Assembly: GCA_021399445.1 (NCBI GenBank)
Contig: JAJTUQ010000003.1
Span: 3,782,001 to 3,846,000, forward strand
Origin: Xylogone sp. PMI_703
Lineage: Eukaryota; Ascomycota; Leotiomycetes
Length of the DNA stretch: 64,000 nucleotides
Direction of reading: 5' to 3'
Positions within the stretch are counted from its first letter, which is position 1; the number at the start of each line of letters is the position of its first letter. Positions 12,368 to 24,131 of this stretch are shown here, in pieces. Under the pieces are notes generated by a model. It saw only the letters and a program-made list of their open reading frames with translations, had not been told where the DNA came from and searched no databases. Position numbers and translations under genes: made by a program.

Positions 12368-14998
12368 GGTTGCAGGCTCTTTTACTTGGTGACAGTGCAG
12401 TGGCGAAATGGAATTAAGGTTTTTATTTTATATGGGGAGCGATAGATAAGATTATCTGATGTCAATCGCAGGAACGAATGAAGATGAGGGATGGATGACA
12501 ATGGAGGAGAGTATGGATACAGAGAGAAAACGAGGCCAAAACTCCATTGCTGGAAGGGAGAAGTAAGGCATTAAGTAGTAGTGGTCGTAGAACTGGGCCA
12601 GACCTTGGCTTGCTGGGGCGGGAGTAGTGTCTGTCGACAGAAATTCGATTGTGCCATTACGCCCATTGCAGCCCATGGAGCCATCTGAGCAATCTGAGCC
12701 ATCTGCGCCCAGTCCAGGGCCTCGGCTGGCTGCGGGGCAGCAGTGCCGGGGTGAGTAAGCAAGCGCCATTGCCCAGGGGCCCTGGCTTCATGACGTTGTA
12801 TTCGGATCCCCCCCAAACGCAGTTGCCAACCAGCTGGATAGACTTCTCTCTTCCTCTTCTTCTTTCGTGTGAATTATTACCCAGTCGCGTGTCTACGGAG
12901 ATGGCCCCGGATTCTCTCGTTTTGTGACGAAATACGGCCATTAGAATCTGCCTTTTACAGAGCTTTTGGTGATGCGACTGTAGAGTCTGAGCACTGTGAG
13001 TACAAGTACGGATACAGTTAGTTACCCGTATGTGGTACCGTACCGGTACCACCAGCGGGTCTGGAAGTTCAGGGAGTTCAGGGCTGAGGAGACCACGGGA
13101 ATGGCAGTCGGCACCCAGATCCGTCTATACGCTGTCAACCCGCGATAAGAAGGCTCCCTCGCTCTCTCAGTTGCACCAGCTGGCACCAGGATGGAGTTTT
13201 CGGTGCTTACTTCTCGTACGGCCGTGCTCTCGTCCGCGAAAACTTAAAGCCGCTGGGGAAGGGACCTTCAGAATGATGATGGTGCGTTCACGCTGCTTAC
13301 TTCAGCACCTTCCTTCCTCAATTTTCTTCACGGCTGCGGCATGACGAAGGTGGCTCGCTATCCCCCGGCACCGAACAATAGCATTCTTACAGCCGCCCGT
13401 GGAATTTTTTGCATGAAGGCTGTCTTCGTTCCCTTTCGAGAAGGGAAAAAATAAGATTAAGACTGCATTAGCAAAACAAACGTCTCCTTGTATCCAGGGT
13501 CCTTTTCTCTGTGACACCCGGCGCTATAATCCAATAATGACTGAGCAACAATCAGCAGCTACACAATATTGATTGTTAATACACATTCAATCGCAATCTC
13601 CTTCTTAACACCGCCTCTCGCGTTCGCTCTTCCGACACTCAACAACGTGCCGAGTTCCCTCCTGGCGATAATGCCATCCAGCTCCCCTGCAATTTGCTGC
13701 CTCTTCTAGGACCCTCTCACGCCTCTCAGCCTCTCAAGCCATCCTAAAGCAATGTCCGCGTGGCGCGATCCGCCGCTTGAGCAACCCTACAGTGGGACCC
13801 CTAATGGGCCCTTCAAGGTCCTCTCGCCAGCCCAGCAATAAAGTCGTGCCATCGCCGCCCAATCCAGCAGGGGGCTCTGTTGTGCTTTTCCTCCCTTCGG
13901 AAACAAAGGCGCTGTAGTAACTTCCGTGGTGGGGGAGGAGCCTCCACTTCCCACGGTGGCGGTTGGACCTTTTTGGACTCTTTGACTCCCTTTTTCTCCC
14001 TGGTTTTCTTGCGCTACAACCACCTTAATTCGGGCTCTAGTTTAACGCCGACGGTCAAACCTTTTTCTTTTGGCCTGCTTCAGGTGGTCAAGGAGAGAGA
14101 AGATAAGGGCACGGTTAGCTGCGGTCTCCTCCTTTCTGCAAAGCCGCTCGGCTTAAGCTGAGGCTCTCTCTACAGTACCATGTACTTTATTTTCACCTTA
14201 TCTTGTGGGTCTGAACTCTTTTTCTTCCCTTATCTTCAGCTTTCTCTTGTTTTTTCCCTCTGTACCTAAAAATAGTGCTATGTGTACTGTGTACTTGTTT
14301 GCTGTAGAATATGCTGTGTCACACAGTATCTCGTGCTCGCCATGCTCTAGATCTTTCTATCGACCGCACCGGGAGGCGCATGGTGTGGAGAACACACACA
14401 CCATCGGTGTAACACGAAAATGGTCCTCGGTACCTGCACGCTCTCCTTGCCTCGGTAAAGCATCCTGTTGGAAGATAGGAGTAGAAAACAAGTTGAGTAC
14501 TAATCAGCAAGCCCCATTTCTTGTTAATACTCAGCTGGCATTACTCAAGTCTTTGTATCGTTGGTAAGCTATTCTGACTCCGTCTGTGAGTTGTTGAGCC
14601 AATTTTAGAAAGGCTTGCACCCATATACTTGTAGTCTTGAGCATCTCAACCTCATATTTAGGTCAAGTACAAGCAGGATCTGTTCTGTTGTCACAATGCC
14701 TTTTCCGGATACAAGCTTTTTCATACCCGCTCTGTACCCACAATTTCTCCTATGTTTAGGATTCGTGGGCGGTGTCTACTTGTATAGTAATCACTGCAGT
14801 AGCTTCATGGAAAGCACCATATACTTGGACTCATTATTTTGATGAAATCAATTGCGCATTGCTAAGCTTCTGACCTCCTACTGCAGTTCTCCTCTCTGCC
14901 TAAAGCTAGCACGCCTGAATTCAAGGATATGGTTCCTATACCGTAGTATATAATCCCAGCTGAATATTCGATGAACACGAGAAGAAAAGGGAACAAAG
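12368..14998. other. Intergenic region upstream of the MFS exporter
   Basis: Promoter and leader of the minus-strand MFS gene, then a pyrimidine-rich plus-strand stretch near 13590-13750 that resembles a fungal 5' leader. An ATG follows at about 13752 but its frame closes after 29 codons, and I could not extend it by splicing. No other gene is supported. Confidence 0.5.
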
Positions 14999-15991
14999 TC
15001 AGACGGCTTCTCCATCCTCGGGGAGTTGCAGTTCTGGCTCGACTGTCTCCTTTGTTGGGGTCTTCTTCTTCCTGTTTCTTCTCTTGCGCTTCTTCTTATC
15101 ACCACCAACACTACCGCCATCAGCAGCTCCTTCCTCGTCGCCCTTCTTGCCTCCGGCCGTCTTCTCTCCTTCTCCAACTTCTTTGAGACCGTACATGCCG
15201 ACATACTCCTCTATAATTTCCTCCAGATCCTGCCAGTCACCAAACAGCATCTGCCGAAGAGTCTTGCACCGCATCATAGCATACGCAAAGTACGCATGAT
15301 TGGATCGTCGAGTTTCTGCATCGGCTCGCTGCGTCACCTGCTGGGCGATGATATTTCCAAACACATTGACAAATTCAGTGTACTTCTTGTCCTCCTCCTC
15401 GGTGAGTTTGCCAGCTGCTCTTTTCACCTTCCCGATGATGCTGAATTGGATCTGAGCTAGCCTGGCTGCGTAGATGCCAAATTCAAAGCTAGGGTTGGCT
15501 AGAATTTTCGAATCTGAGGCAGGGGGGTGGAGGAAAAATCCTTCTTTGAAGCCATGTTCCAGGATTTTCTTTCCTGATTGCATCAAAGACTCAATCCGCT
15601 TCTTGACGTCATCAACGGATGGTGCCTTCTTTTTTGGCTGCTTTGGATCTTTCGTCTCTTTTGACTCCTTCGGTTCATCTAGCTCCTTTGACTTCTTTGG
15701 TTCCTCTGGCTCCTTTGCCTGATTAACCAATGTTCAGCTTCCCAAATCTATGAATGATAGGATACACCGTGTGAAAAGAAATAAATCTGGATCCGATAAT
15801 CTTAATTGAACTTATAATAGATATAAGACAGGCTTAACAACAGGAAATGAGAGGGCAATGTATTAGGCGGTAGGTATGGGACAGAAAATTGAAGAATTAG
15901 ATGAGATAGATCTATTCGACCATACGTGTAAAACTGATAAGGAAAATAGCAAAGTTAGACTCACAGGAGTTAGTGGCGTTTCACCGTCCAT
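14999..15991 (-). CDS. Conserved-looking unknown protein with lysine-rich ends
   Basis: I do not recognise the family. Proposed structure: a 27-nt exon 1 (15991-15965, nine codons starting MDGETPLTP), a 246-nt intron (15719-15964, GTGAGT..AATCAG), and exon 2 at 15718-14999; 248 residues. Seen: a K/E/P-rich disordered N-terminus of repeated PKKSKE-like units; a folded helical core about residues 45-190 (VDDVKKRIESLMQSGKKILEHG to DLEEIIEEYVGMYGL); a glycine-rich spacer; and a strongly basic KKKRKRRNRKKK stretch that could be a nuclear or nucleolar signal. Exon 2 lacks an in-frame ATG near its start and is preceded by an in-frame TGA, so an upstream exon is needed. The small exon is the best candidate, not proven. 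Confidence 0.65.
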
Positions 15992-16406
15992 AGTTGACTA
16001 TTCTGATATATCTATTAGAGACTGTTGGAAGTAGTGATGATTTTAATACTGACAATTGACAAATTATCACGGAATAGTCGGCGATTGAGAAGAATTGGTA
16101 TGTGTAAAAGTGTGATATAGACAAAGTTGAGAAGAATAGGTCTCCTAGACCCAACGCCGAGACAACCTTAATTATCGCTATGCTACCAAATAACTCAACA
16201 AGTGAATCCAGTGAATAGTAAACTGTATGAACTTACCAATCTTCTTATGAGGAAGAGTACAACTGCCGGTATACCGGTTAAATGCTTATATTATCGCCGC
16301 CTTTGTTATTGACTTTATTCGCCGCTCATGCTTTCAATTGATGCCGGATGCATGCCAATATCCCTTCTCTGCAGTTGCAATAGAATTCAACATACGGTCT
16401 TGACAC
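15992..16406. other. Intergenic region between the unknown gene and the sugar porter
   Basis: About 400 bases of AT-rich DNA between two minus-strand genes, presumably the promoter of the unknown gene and the trailer of the sugar porter. No further feature is visible. Confidence 0.6.
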
Positions 16407-18252
16407 TCATGAAACGTTGTCTCTACGTCTCAAGCTCTCTTTCACACCCCAGCCATTAGCCAGTAAGAGGCCCATCTCTTCCAGACTCAATCCGTTTGTC
16501 TCCGGGTATATGCGCCAAATACAAAGCCAACCGAGAAAGCAAACAATGGCATATATCACGAATGTCCAAGTAGGTGTCAAAAATTCCATCATAGGCAAGA
16601 ATGTCAACCCAACAACAAAGTTAGCTCCCCAATTGCAGGATGTACTGATTCCAGAACCAATAGACCGCACGTTCAGAGGGAAAAGCTCGCTTTGCATCCA
16701 CGGAACATTACCTAGGCCGATTGCATAAGAAGCTACATATAGCATGACATTAACTAGAATGAATGCCGGAGCAAGGCGTTTAGAACGTGGCACCGACACA
16801 TCTGTATCTCGCGTTGAAGATCGATTAATCAGACCAGGATTCGAGGGGAGCGTGACGAAGGAGAATCCAATACTACAAGCAAGGAGGCCGATAACCATCA
16901 CGGGAACCGACCATAGCAGAATTCTTCTTTTACCAACACGATCTATAATCAGGATTGCAATGCAAGTCATTATAAAGTTAGTAACTGCGACTGAGAGTGA
17001 TGTTAGAGTCGGGCTTGAGAATTCAAGAAGCGTAAAGATGGTTGCTGAAAAGTACATCAATGAGTTCTGTTTCAATAGTTAGCTAACCACGGGGGAAAAC
17101 AGCATTGGGGTTCATATGAAGCTTACAAAACCGGAAAGTTGTTGCAAACCTTGAAGCAAGCATGCAATGGTCAGGGCTCTCCTGTTTGCGCCAACGCGAA
17201 ATAATTCTCCCCAGTTAGTTCCAGCAAGCCAATAGTGGCTATCTTCTTCATCTTGAGTTCGGTCTCTTCCAATCTTTGCTTGCTGCTCCTCACGCACTTC
17301 TTTGTCAATCCCTCTTAGGATATGCTTCACGGTCTTTTGCACATCAGGGCCCGACCCAAATACTTTAGTCAAGACTCTTTCAGCTTCTTTTTGGCGGTCC
17401 TTCATAACGAGCCATCTAGGAGTCTCTGGCATAGAAATCATAACGAGCGCCTGGACGACAGCTGGAAGGCTACCAAGCCCGACAATCCACCTCCAACCTG
17501 TCTCCCTGCTACCAAGTTCAACAAATATCCAACCGACGATATACGCAATAACCTGTCCGAGCGTGATAAACAAGACATTAAAAGTCATTAAACGTCCCCT
17601 AAAAGTGGCAGGCGCTAATTCGGCAATATAGAGAGGGGCCACAAAACTTCCGGTACCAACAGCAATACCAACTATAGAACGACCAATGATCATGCCGAAA
17701 ACGGACGTGGTAAAAGCCTGGAGCCCTGCTCCAACGATGAAAGCTGTGTCTGCCAGAAGTATAACGCGTTTTCGACCCAATGCATCTGCCAGGATTCCAG
17801 ATATTGGGGAAACAAGCAGGGCAAACAGAGCCGTGGCTGAAGTGATCAATGACTTATCCAAAGTCGTCAACGGATGTCCAAGGGAGCTGCCAATGGATAC
17901 CAATGTCGCAGATATCACGCCTGATACTATCGTCAGATCATCGATACGATCGGTTTGCAAAATTCACTGATATATCGGCAATACTCGAGCAAAAGGGAAT
18001 ACGAACCTGTGTCATCTGGAAACGTACTCGTCAGTCACTCAGCTTTGTGAGTAGTTTTGTGCGAGAATTGTACCTACAGCCAAACAACAAACCACTGATC
18101 CCAGCAGACAGAGTCAACAGCCAAACATAGAGCCCAAGTTCACTTGCATTCTTCTCAGCTTCCACAGTCTCTTCATGAGTATCACCATTGTATCCTTCCG
18201 TATCCTCACGGCTCATAAGGGGCTGGCGATCTGTGTCCGCCATCCCGTCCAT
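16407..18252 (-). CDS. MFS sugar porter, myo-inositol transporter-like, with a 9-nt microexon
   Basis: Four exons: 18252-18078, 18015-18007, 17920-17127 and 17066-16407; 545 residues. Introns are 18016-18077, 17921-18006 and 17067-17126. Exon 2 is only nine bases, yet it completes the sugar-porter TM1 motif GYDTGVISATL, which is broken without it. Other signatures: LADALGRKRV after TM2, ELAPATFRGR, a PETPRWL loop, DRVGKRR and the C-terminal PETNGLSLEE. The N-terminus is acidic and cytoplasmic, and the twelve-helix pattern is complete. Known for the family: proton-coupled uptake of sugars or inositol at the plasma membrane; the ITR-type resemblance is by eye only. The ATG at 18252 is the first in frame. 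The intron 2 donor is GTTCGT, a weak variant. Confidence 0.9.
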
Positions 18253-18690
18253 TTCTATTGTTTCGGCCACCTTGAAGATAGTTTGTAGTTGGCTATATAC
18301 GCCATGAAAGGAGGTCAGGACGGCCAAGGAAGCAATAACCGTCGTCTACAAATATACATGCACCCTAAAGGTCATTCGGCGAGGTGAGAGTGATGGACCG
18401 TGCGTACAGAGTATTGACCGTCAGAACCCGCTGGTTTTAGCCTTGCGATTTACAGGGGCGTGTTCAGCCTTACAGTGATGTCATGAAGTGCAGTTAAGGA
18501 ACGCAGCTGTTCAACATTCAAATATCTTTTCTAGACAAAACAATAACCTTAATTAAATTTTTTAGAGCCATCCCAACCTATTCTATCCTAAATGATGCAC
18601 CTATCTGCGGTTTACATACAGGCTCAGACCCATCTCTACAATGGTTTCCTTTGGGGTGGTGACCCTCTACATTATTTTTACAGTTTACGT
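18253..18690. other. Promoter side of the sugar porter and trailer of acyl-CoA oxidase
   Basis: About 440 bases between two minus-strand genes. It is AT-rich near 18500-18600, with no coding frame supported. Confidence 0.6.
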
Positions 18691-20938
18691 CTACAGTTTA
18701 GCCCGGAAATTTTTGGTCTCATCCCGTTTAACAATTATATCACTATCGGCGTATGGATCAACAGTCAAAGCATTGAGAGGATTGAGGTCGCTGGCTCTGT
18801 GGAACAAATCCTCTAAGAAAAACTGTTAGCAAGTCTTACAGATCACTGGGTACCAAAGTTCTTACCATAGACGTTTCCGTCCTTGCGGCCAAGGGACGAG
18901 TTCAATTGCCAATCCGGGAATTGCCAGGCATCAACAAGTCTCAGGGCATGGGGTCTAATCTCTTCGAGCAACTTCATCACAGTTTTCGTTCTGGCGAGCT
19001 GAATTTGCCGTACGGTGACAGCAGATGAAGAATAGAACTCCGAGGCCTCTTTTTCAAGTGTATGAAGGGCATACAAACGGAAAAGCTTATGCATAATCTC
19101 AAGCGTCTCTGGATCCAACTCTTTCCGAAGCTTTTCACTTTGAAGAGCATCATAGAAATTCTTCACAACGAGATACTGAGAATGGGCGGTGCTCAAACGC
19201 CAAAAATCAACCAGCAGGGAATTCCAAGAGTTCTTTTCCTGGTCACGGTGTTTGAGGGCCTCGAAGGTCAAGAAGGATGTGCGCCATGCGAAGGCAGCTA
19301 CAAGATCACTGTCGGAACCAAGGATATCATGGGCAGCACCCATGTCTTGTTTCTTGAGGAAGGTTGTAAGGATCCTAGTGGTGTCATTTGCTGGAGCGTT
19401 GCCTTTCAAAACAGCTCTCGCAGATTTTAGAAGCTACTGAATTAGCATCTCGAAGTAGAAAACCATTCTTGGTTGACTTACATATCGAGCCACTTGTTGT
19501 GTTAACATGTAGTTATCTCCTTCCCAGGTAGGCGTAGGGAGATAATCGGCATACCAGGTGCCAATACCGCTGAAACTGCTAAATCCATGTCCACCACAAG
19601 CCCTTCGGCAGACTTCTAAACCTTCCGCCGCAGTGGAACTACCTAGAGCCTTAAGACCGCAGGAAGTAGCGTGCAAATCAGCTAGCAAGTCACTTGCTGA
19701 CTGCAACTGCTCAGGTCCTGCACCTCTCTTGGCATCGTCTGCGCTTGCTTTTGAGTTCATGTTCTTCTGGTTTGCTTCATACATCGCAATCATCGCCTGA
19801 CCAGTAAAATGCAGAGCGAACGTTGAGGCGAGAAGAGGGAGTAATCGGTATTGCACCATAGTGTAATTGAGGACTTGGTTCTCACCTTCTGCATCTGCTG
19901 GTGCATCTCGGTCTTGGAATTGACGTCGAACAGCAGCGTATCTTGTTGCAATAACGACACCACGAGCTAAAACACCACCAGACTGAAAAACAATATTGGA
20001 GCGCACCCAGGTAAGGGTACCGTACACTAGGGAAGGAGAAGATGGCTTGACGTATTTGTTGGTATTAGGGTCCACTCTAGAAAAACGGGCAAGCATGTTG
20101 ACATGGGGAACTTTAACCTGGTTGAGGAGAAGGAATCCATTATCCATGGTATTATATCCAAACTTCGGGCCAATATCACCCACATAAACTCCCTCAAGAG
20201 GCTCATGAGTCTTTAGATCGCGTATATTGCAGACGAACGGGTGTGGGCCGTATGACTTGCCGTCAATAATGAGCTGTGCCATTACGACCGCATGATTTGC
20301 TGTTCGTCCAAGGGAACCGATCCACCACTTCGCAGCAGTAAGATCAGGTGAGTGAAGGGTGAAAGTCTTGTCTTCGGGATTCCAAGTCGCAGTAGTCTCC
20401 AAACCCCTCACATTGGATCCGTGGCCCAATTCTGTTTGCGCGTAGCATCCAATATATTTATATTGTTCCGCTGGTTCGAGGAAGAGTTTGTGTTGCTCAG
20501 GAGTACCCTGTTCGCGAAGGGTTGTCTGCAAAAGATCAATAACTCACCAAACATAGTAAAAATTTGTGTAAATACCAAAAACATGCTTGCATGCAAACCA
20601 TAAGGCCCTGGTTCACTGATCAAGTCGTTGGCGACATGATATTCCGTGTTAGTCCAGTTATGCTTAACCTGCAGCTGCCGCAATCTCTTAGCTCTAGCCA
20701 GAGCGGTTTTGAATTTGTCTATCCGTCCATCGTAGTAGTCTCTGGATTTATCGAACACTTTCTCATTTTCGAGAATTTTGAGGATCCTGTCCTGCCGATC
20801 CAGGGCCTCCTTTGTAAATAATAGATTGGATAACTGCTCAACGTTGATATTGGATTTGTCCCTCTCCGCCTGGAGGAGATCTGCACCCTGAGGTGCAGCA
20901 GGCTTCAGATCCTTGACCCATTGAGGCTTTGACGACAT
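18691..20938 (-). CDS. POX1: Peroxisomal acyl-CoA oxidase
   Basis: Four exons: 20938-20576, 20525-19482, 19433-18866 and 18812-18691; 698 residues, typical for the family. Introns are 48-53 nt. Seen: an N-terminal alpha domain; the FAD/substrate region GCYAQTELGHGSNVRG; PFVCNIRDLKTHEPLEG; the C-terminal flavin region with CGGHGFSSFSGIGTWYADY; and TWEGDN, whose Glu (about residue 456) corresponds to the catalytic base. The last exon ends in AKL, a canonical PTS1 peroxisomal import signal. Known reaction: FAD-dependent oxidation of acyl-CoA to trans-2-enoyl-CoA with transfer of electrons to oxygen, giving hydrogen peroxide; first step of peroxisomal beta-oxidation. Retention of the last intron would add a few residues after NVYG, then stop, and lose the PTS1. 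Confidence 0.96.
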
Positions 20939-22224
20939 ATTGATGGTTTGATTTTTGTTTGTGTTGCAAGGAAAGAAATGTCTCCAAGCGCACGCAAATA
21001 TATGTTCGGAAGATGGACATCTTAACCCGAGCCTCGGTATACCACCTAGGCTCGCCAATGATGCAAGATCGCTACTAAACAAATCTCCGACCTACAAACC
21101 AGGGACTAGAAAGATGCCGAGGTGCAAATTATCAGATTACTGTTTAAAGATCCGTTCATCCATATCCCAACGACAAATCAATTGCAAAGGTAACATAAGG
21201 ATTCTTCGTTCCCAGATATGAAACAGTAGATATCCCAACAACATAGAAAATCAAGAGATTTCCCACCTATTTGGATCCTGAACAAAATAACCCATTTAGA
21301 TGCTTCAGGGGAGCTGTAAAACGGCGACGATCACACGCTTTAGCCCCGGCACTTGGCATCAACCCATGTGCAAATCTACGAACATGATAACTATCACATG
21401 CAGGCTTGTTTTAAAGATAACTGAAATCCCAATAGGCGCACACAGCGCGGTCTTCTCTTTCATTTGAATCATTTCTGGCTAGACATTATCAAGTAGTGCC
21501 GGAGAGTAATCGCACGAGTCATGATTCTCACATGCACTTTTCAATGCGAGATGTGTAGTAGTCGTAAAGCTAGCTGTTTACTCCTTAAAGTCCTTCTCCC
21601 CATTTGCAGGTTGTATAGTCTAGGATCTGTGCAGCTTCCGGGATATTGCGAAACATATCTTCAAGGACTCCTGATTTGGCTTCGATTTGGCCGTGATATT
21701 CTGCAGTACGATTGTGATTATATGGGGCTCGTATCGACGAAAAGGTTAACACAGTCCCGTGAGCCAACTCGTTCGTCCCTGATTCTAGATAGTGATGATT
21801 GCCGGATTCTAACCTATGCTGTATCAACGGCTACATTTACTCTGTATTCTGAATATTGTGACAATTGGTCATGCGGAATATAACGCACTGGGCTTCTTTG
21901 AGCACCTGGATTCAACGGGTAACAGCTGACATGGAAGTGTTGAGACTTGATACAATTGGGATATTCAATCAGTATCAATAGATAAACCCAATTTGAATTA
22001 TTTTCTGGTGTTCCACTCGAAAAGTATATCCAAATCTCTTGGAGGTGAGGCAAATTGGAGAGTATTTTCAAGCCCCCATTCTTGGTATTTTGATCCCATG
22101 CTTATCTAGCAGAGGCCCATGTTATCTCTGAAAGAAACATATCAAGTCATTGCTACCCTTCGCATTCAAAAAGTTAATCACAAGTATTTCGGCTTAGAGA
22201 TTTACCATACTTATAATTGCTTCA
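20939..22224. other. Divergent intergenic region between POX1 and the aldolase-like gene
   Basis: About 1.3 kb holding both promoters. Short open frames in it have no codon pattern or domain. No RNA gene was seen. Confidence 0.6.
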
Positions 22225-23445
22225 ATGGCGCCTTCCGCAACAGCTGAGAGAGATGTTGCATCACAAGGCGCTCTCAAACAACCTATTCAGCATGTTCACG
22301 GATCACAAGATATGACTCCACTAGAAGCATTGAGCCATGGTGACGCAGTATTGGAAGGTAAGAGGTATTTGAATAGTGTCAGCTCTATAAGACTGTATGG
22401 CTACTATATGTGCATTCTAGAGCAGCTTCTCGATTTGTTGTCATGGTAGAGTAGTATTTGACTCCATGTCCAGGCATTCCAAAATTCAGTTCCTATATTG
22501 AGGAGCGTCGCCACATCCTTACCCATATGGCGGCAGTATTCAGGGATTGGGCTCATAAAGGTTTCACAGAGGGCATTAGGTATCAAGAATTCTTCGATCT
22601 TTCGTTAACTTTAGAGACCGAGCTAATGGGCAACCATATAGTGGGCACATCTCTGTTCGAGACCCTGAATTTCCAGGATGTATCTGGATGAACGCTTTAG
22701 GAAAACACTTTGGATTGATGACAGCCGGCGACTTGATCTGTATCGAGATCGCTACCGGGAAGGTAGTAGGGGGAAATAAGGTATCGATGAGCTGTATTTG
22801 CTCTCCAGTTACTTCTATCTGACTTATTACTAGTCGAGGCCAGTCAATAGGGCAGGTTTCTTTATTCATTCCGAAATCCATAAGGCACGCCCAGATGTCC
22901 ATGCTGTCTGTCATGCGCATACGATTGCTGGTCGTGCCTGGTCTGTATTCGGGAGGGGACTCGATATGCTAAACCAGGATATTTGTTACCTATACGATTC
23001 GATCGCAGTGTATAATTCCTATGGCGGTATCGTTCTGGCACAAGAAGAGGGGATCAATATTGCCAAGGCCCTGGGTCCAAAAAATAAGGTATTTGTTGTA
23101 ATTTCCATTCTCCATAGAAAATTCTGACAAGTCCAGGCTGCTATTCTGTTGAACCATGGCCTTCTATCAACCGGAACTACAGTAGACGAAGCAGGGTTTC
23201 TTTTCGGGCTCCTCGACCGTGGCTGTACCATTCAACTTCAAGTTGAAGCCGCATGTGCAGGGAATCCTGAGCTTAAGAAAACGGTGGTCACCGATGAAGA
23301 AGCAGCATACAATTTCAAGATGGCCAGTGAGAAGAACTCACTATACGCAGAAGCGCAAGCGGATCTGGAATACATATTTGCCATGGCTGGGTCAGGTGTT
23401 ATTGAGAGGGGAGTTGACAAAATGAAAATTGATTTCAACCAGTAA
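22225..23445 (+). CDS. Class II aldolase/adducin-family protein
   Basis: Five exons: 22225-22357, 22474-22579, 22642-22780, 22834-23088 and 23137-23445; 313 residues. All joins keep frame and rebuild conserved motifs: [15 protein letters not shown] across intron 2, [20 protein letters not shown] in exon 4, and [13 protein letters not shown] across intron 4. The CHAH pair and the later NHG histidine fit the zinc ligands of class II aldolases such as L-fuculose-phosphate aldolase, but many fungal members have no proven substrate, so I give no reaction. The ATG at 22225 is followed by a disordered leader of about 30 residues before the conserved [13 protein letters not shown]. It is divergent from POX1 and upstream of the aminotransferase in the same direction. 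Confidence 0.9.
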
Positions 23446-24131
23446 GCTAGCTTACGCTGCCCTATGTTTAGCCACTGGCAGGAAGTTGCGTTAGATCCTA
23501 GAGCATAATTAAGGTTGGGTATTGTGATTCGCTCTGGTATATTGTGGTGGATATTTATGTAAGAGTTCACTCCAGTCGCGATTTCGGAGCTTTGGTTGAA
23601 CCCCAATTACCCCAACTTGTTGCAGCTGTGCATTTAGATAAATGGCGGGTGTATCAAGCCTTATTCGAACTTTACCACCAATCCTTACCATATCACTTGA
23701 ACATGTGAAATATCAAAAGAAATCTTCACGGATATTATGAAAAGAGTAAATCTAATCTCTTCCTCCCTTAACACTGTCCTTTCGAGTCATCTTCTTACGA
23801 TATCTCAAGGTATGGGAAGTTGTAATATGCATTGGCCTTCCCCTGACTCCCCGTACCTGATTAGTCATGCTCTTGGCTAGATCCGGGGGAATTTAATTGT
23901 TGTACAACTTCGGACCTGTCTCGGAGAGCTTATGCTTATGACTGATCCTGAGAATTTTATATAACTCTGCACTGGACCCTCAGAAATAGATCTATTAGAC
24001 TGATCTTCGTTCCTTCAGATCGAAACCTAATACGGCAATTTCAGGGTTGTCGGATCACTCGTGACAGCAGGTACCATCCAATCGGAGTCCTAACGCATTA
24101 ACTCAGCAACCCAGCAACCGTGGCTCTACGT
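23446..24131. other. Intergenic region upstream of the aminotransferase
   Basis: About 690 bases between two plus-strand genes, the likely terminator of the aldolase-like gene and promoter of AGX1. Nothing else is supported. Confidence 0.6.

Noticed and set aside
13752..13840. ATG after a pyrimidine-rich leader-like stretch (29 codons)
   Set aside because: The frame closes at once and no intron with good ends extends it.
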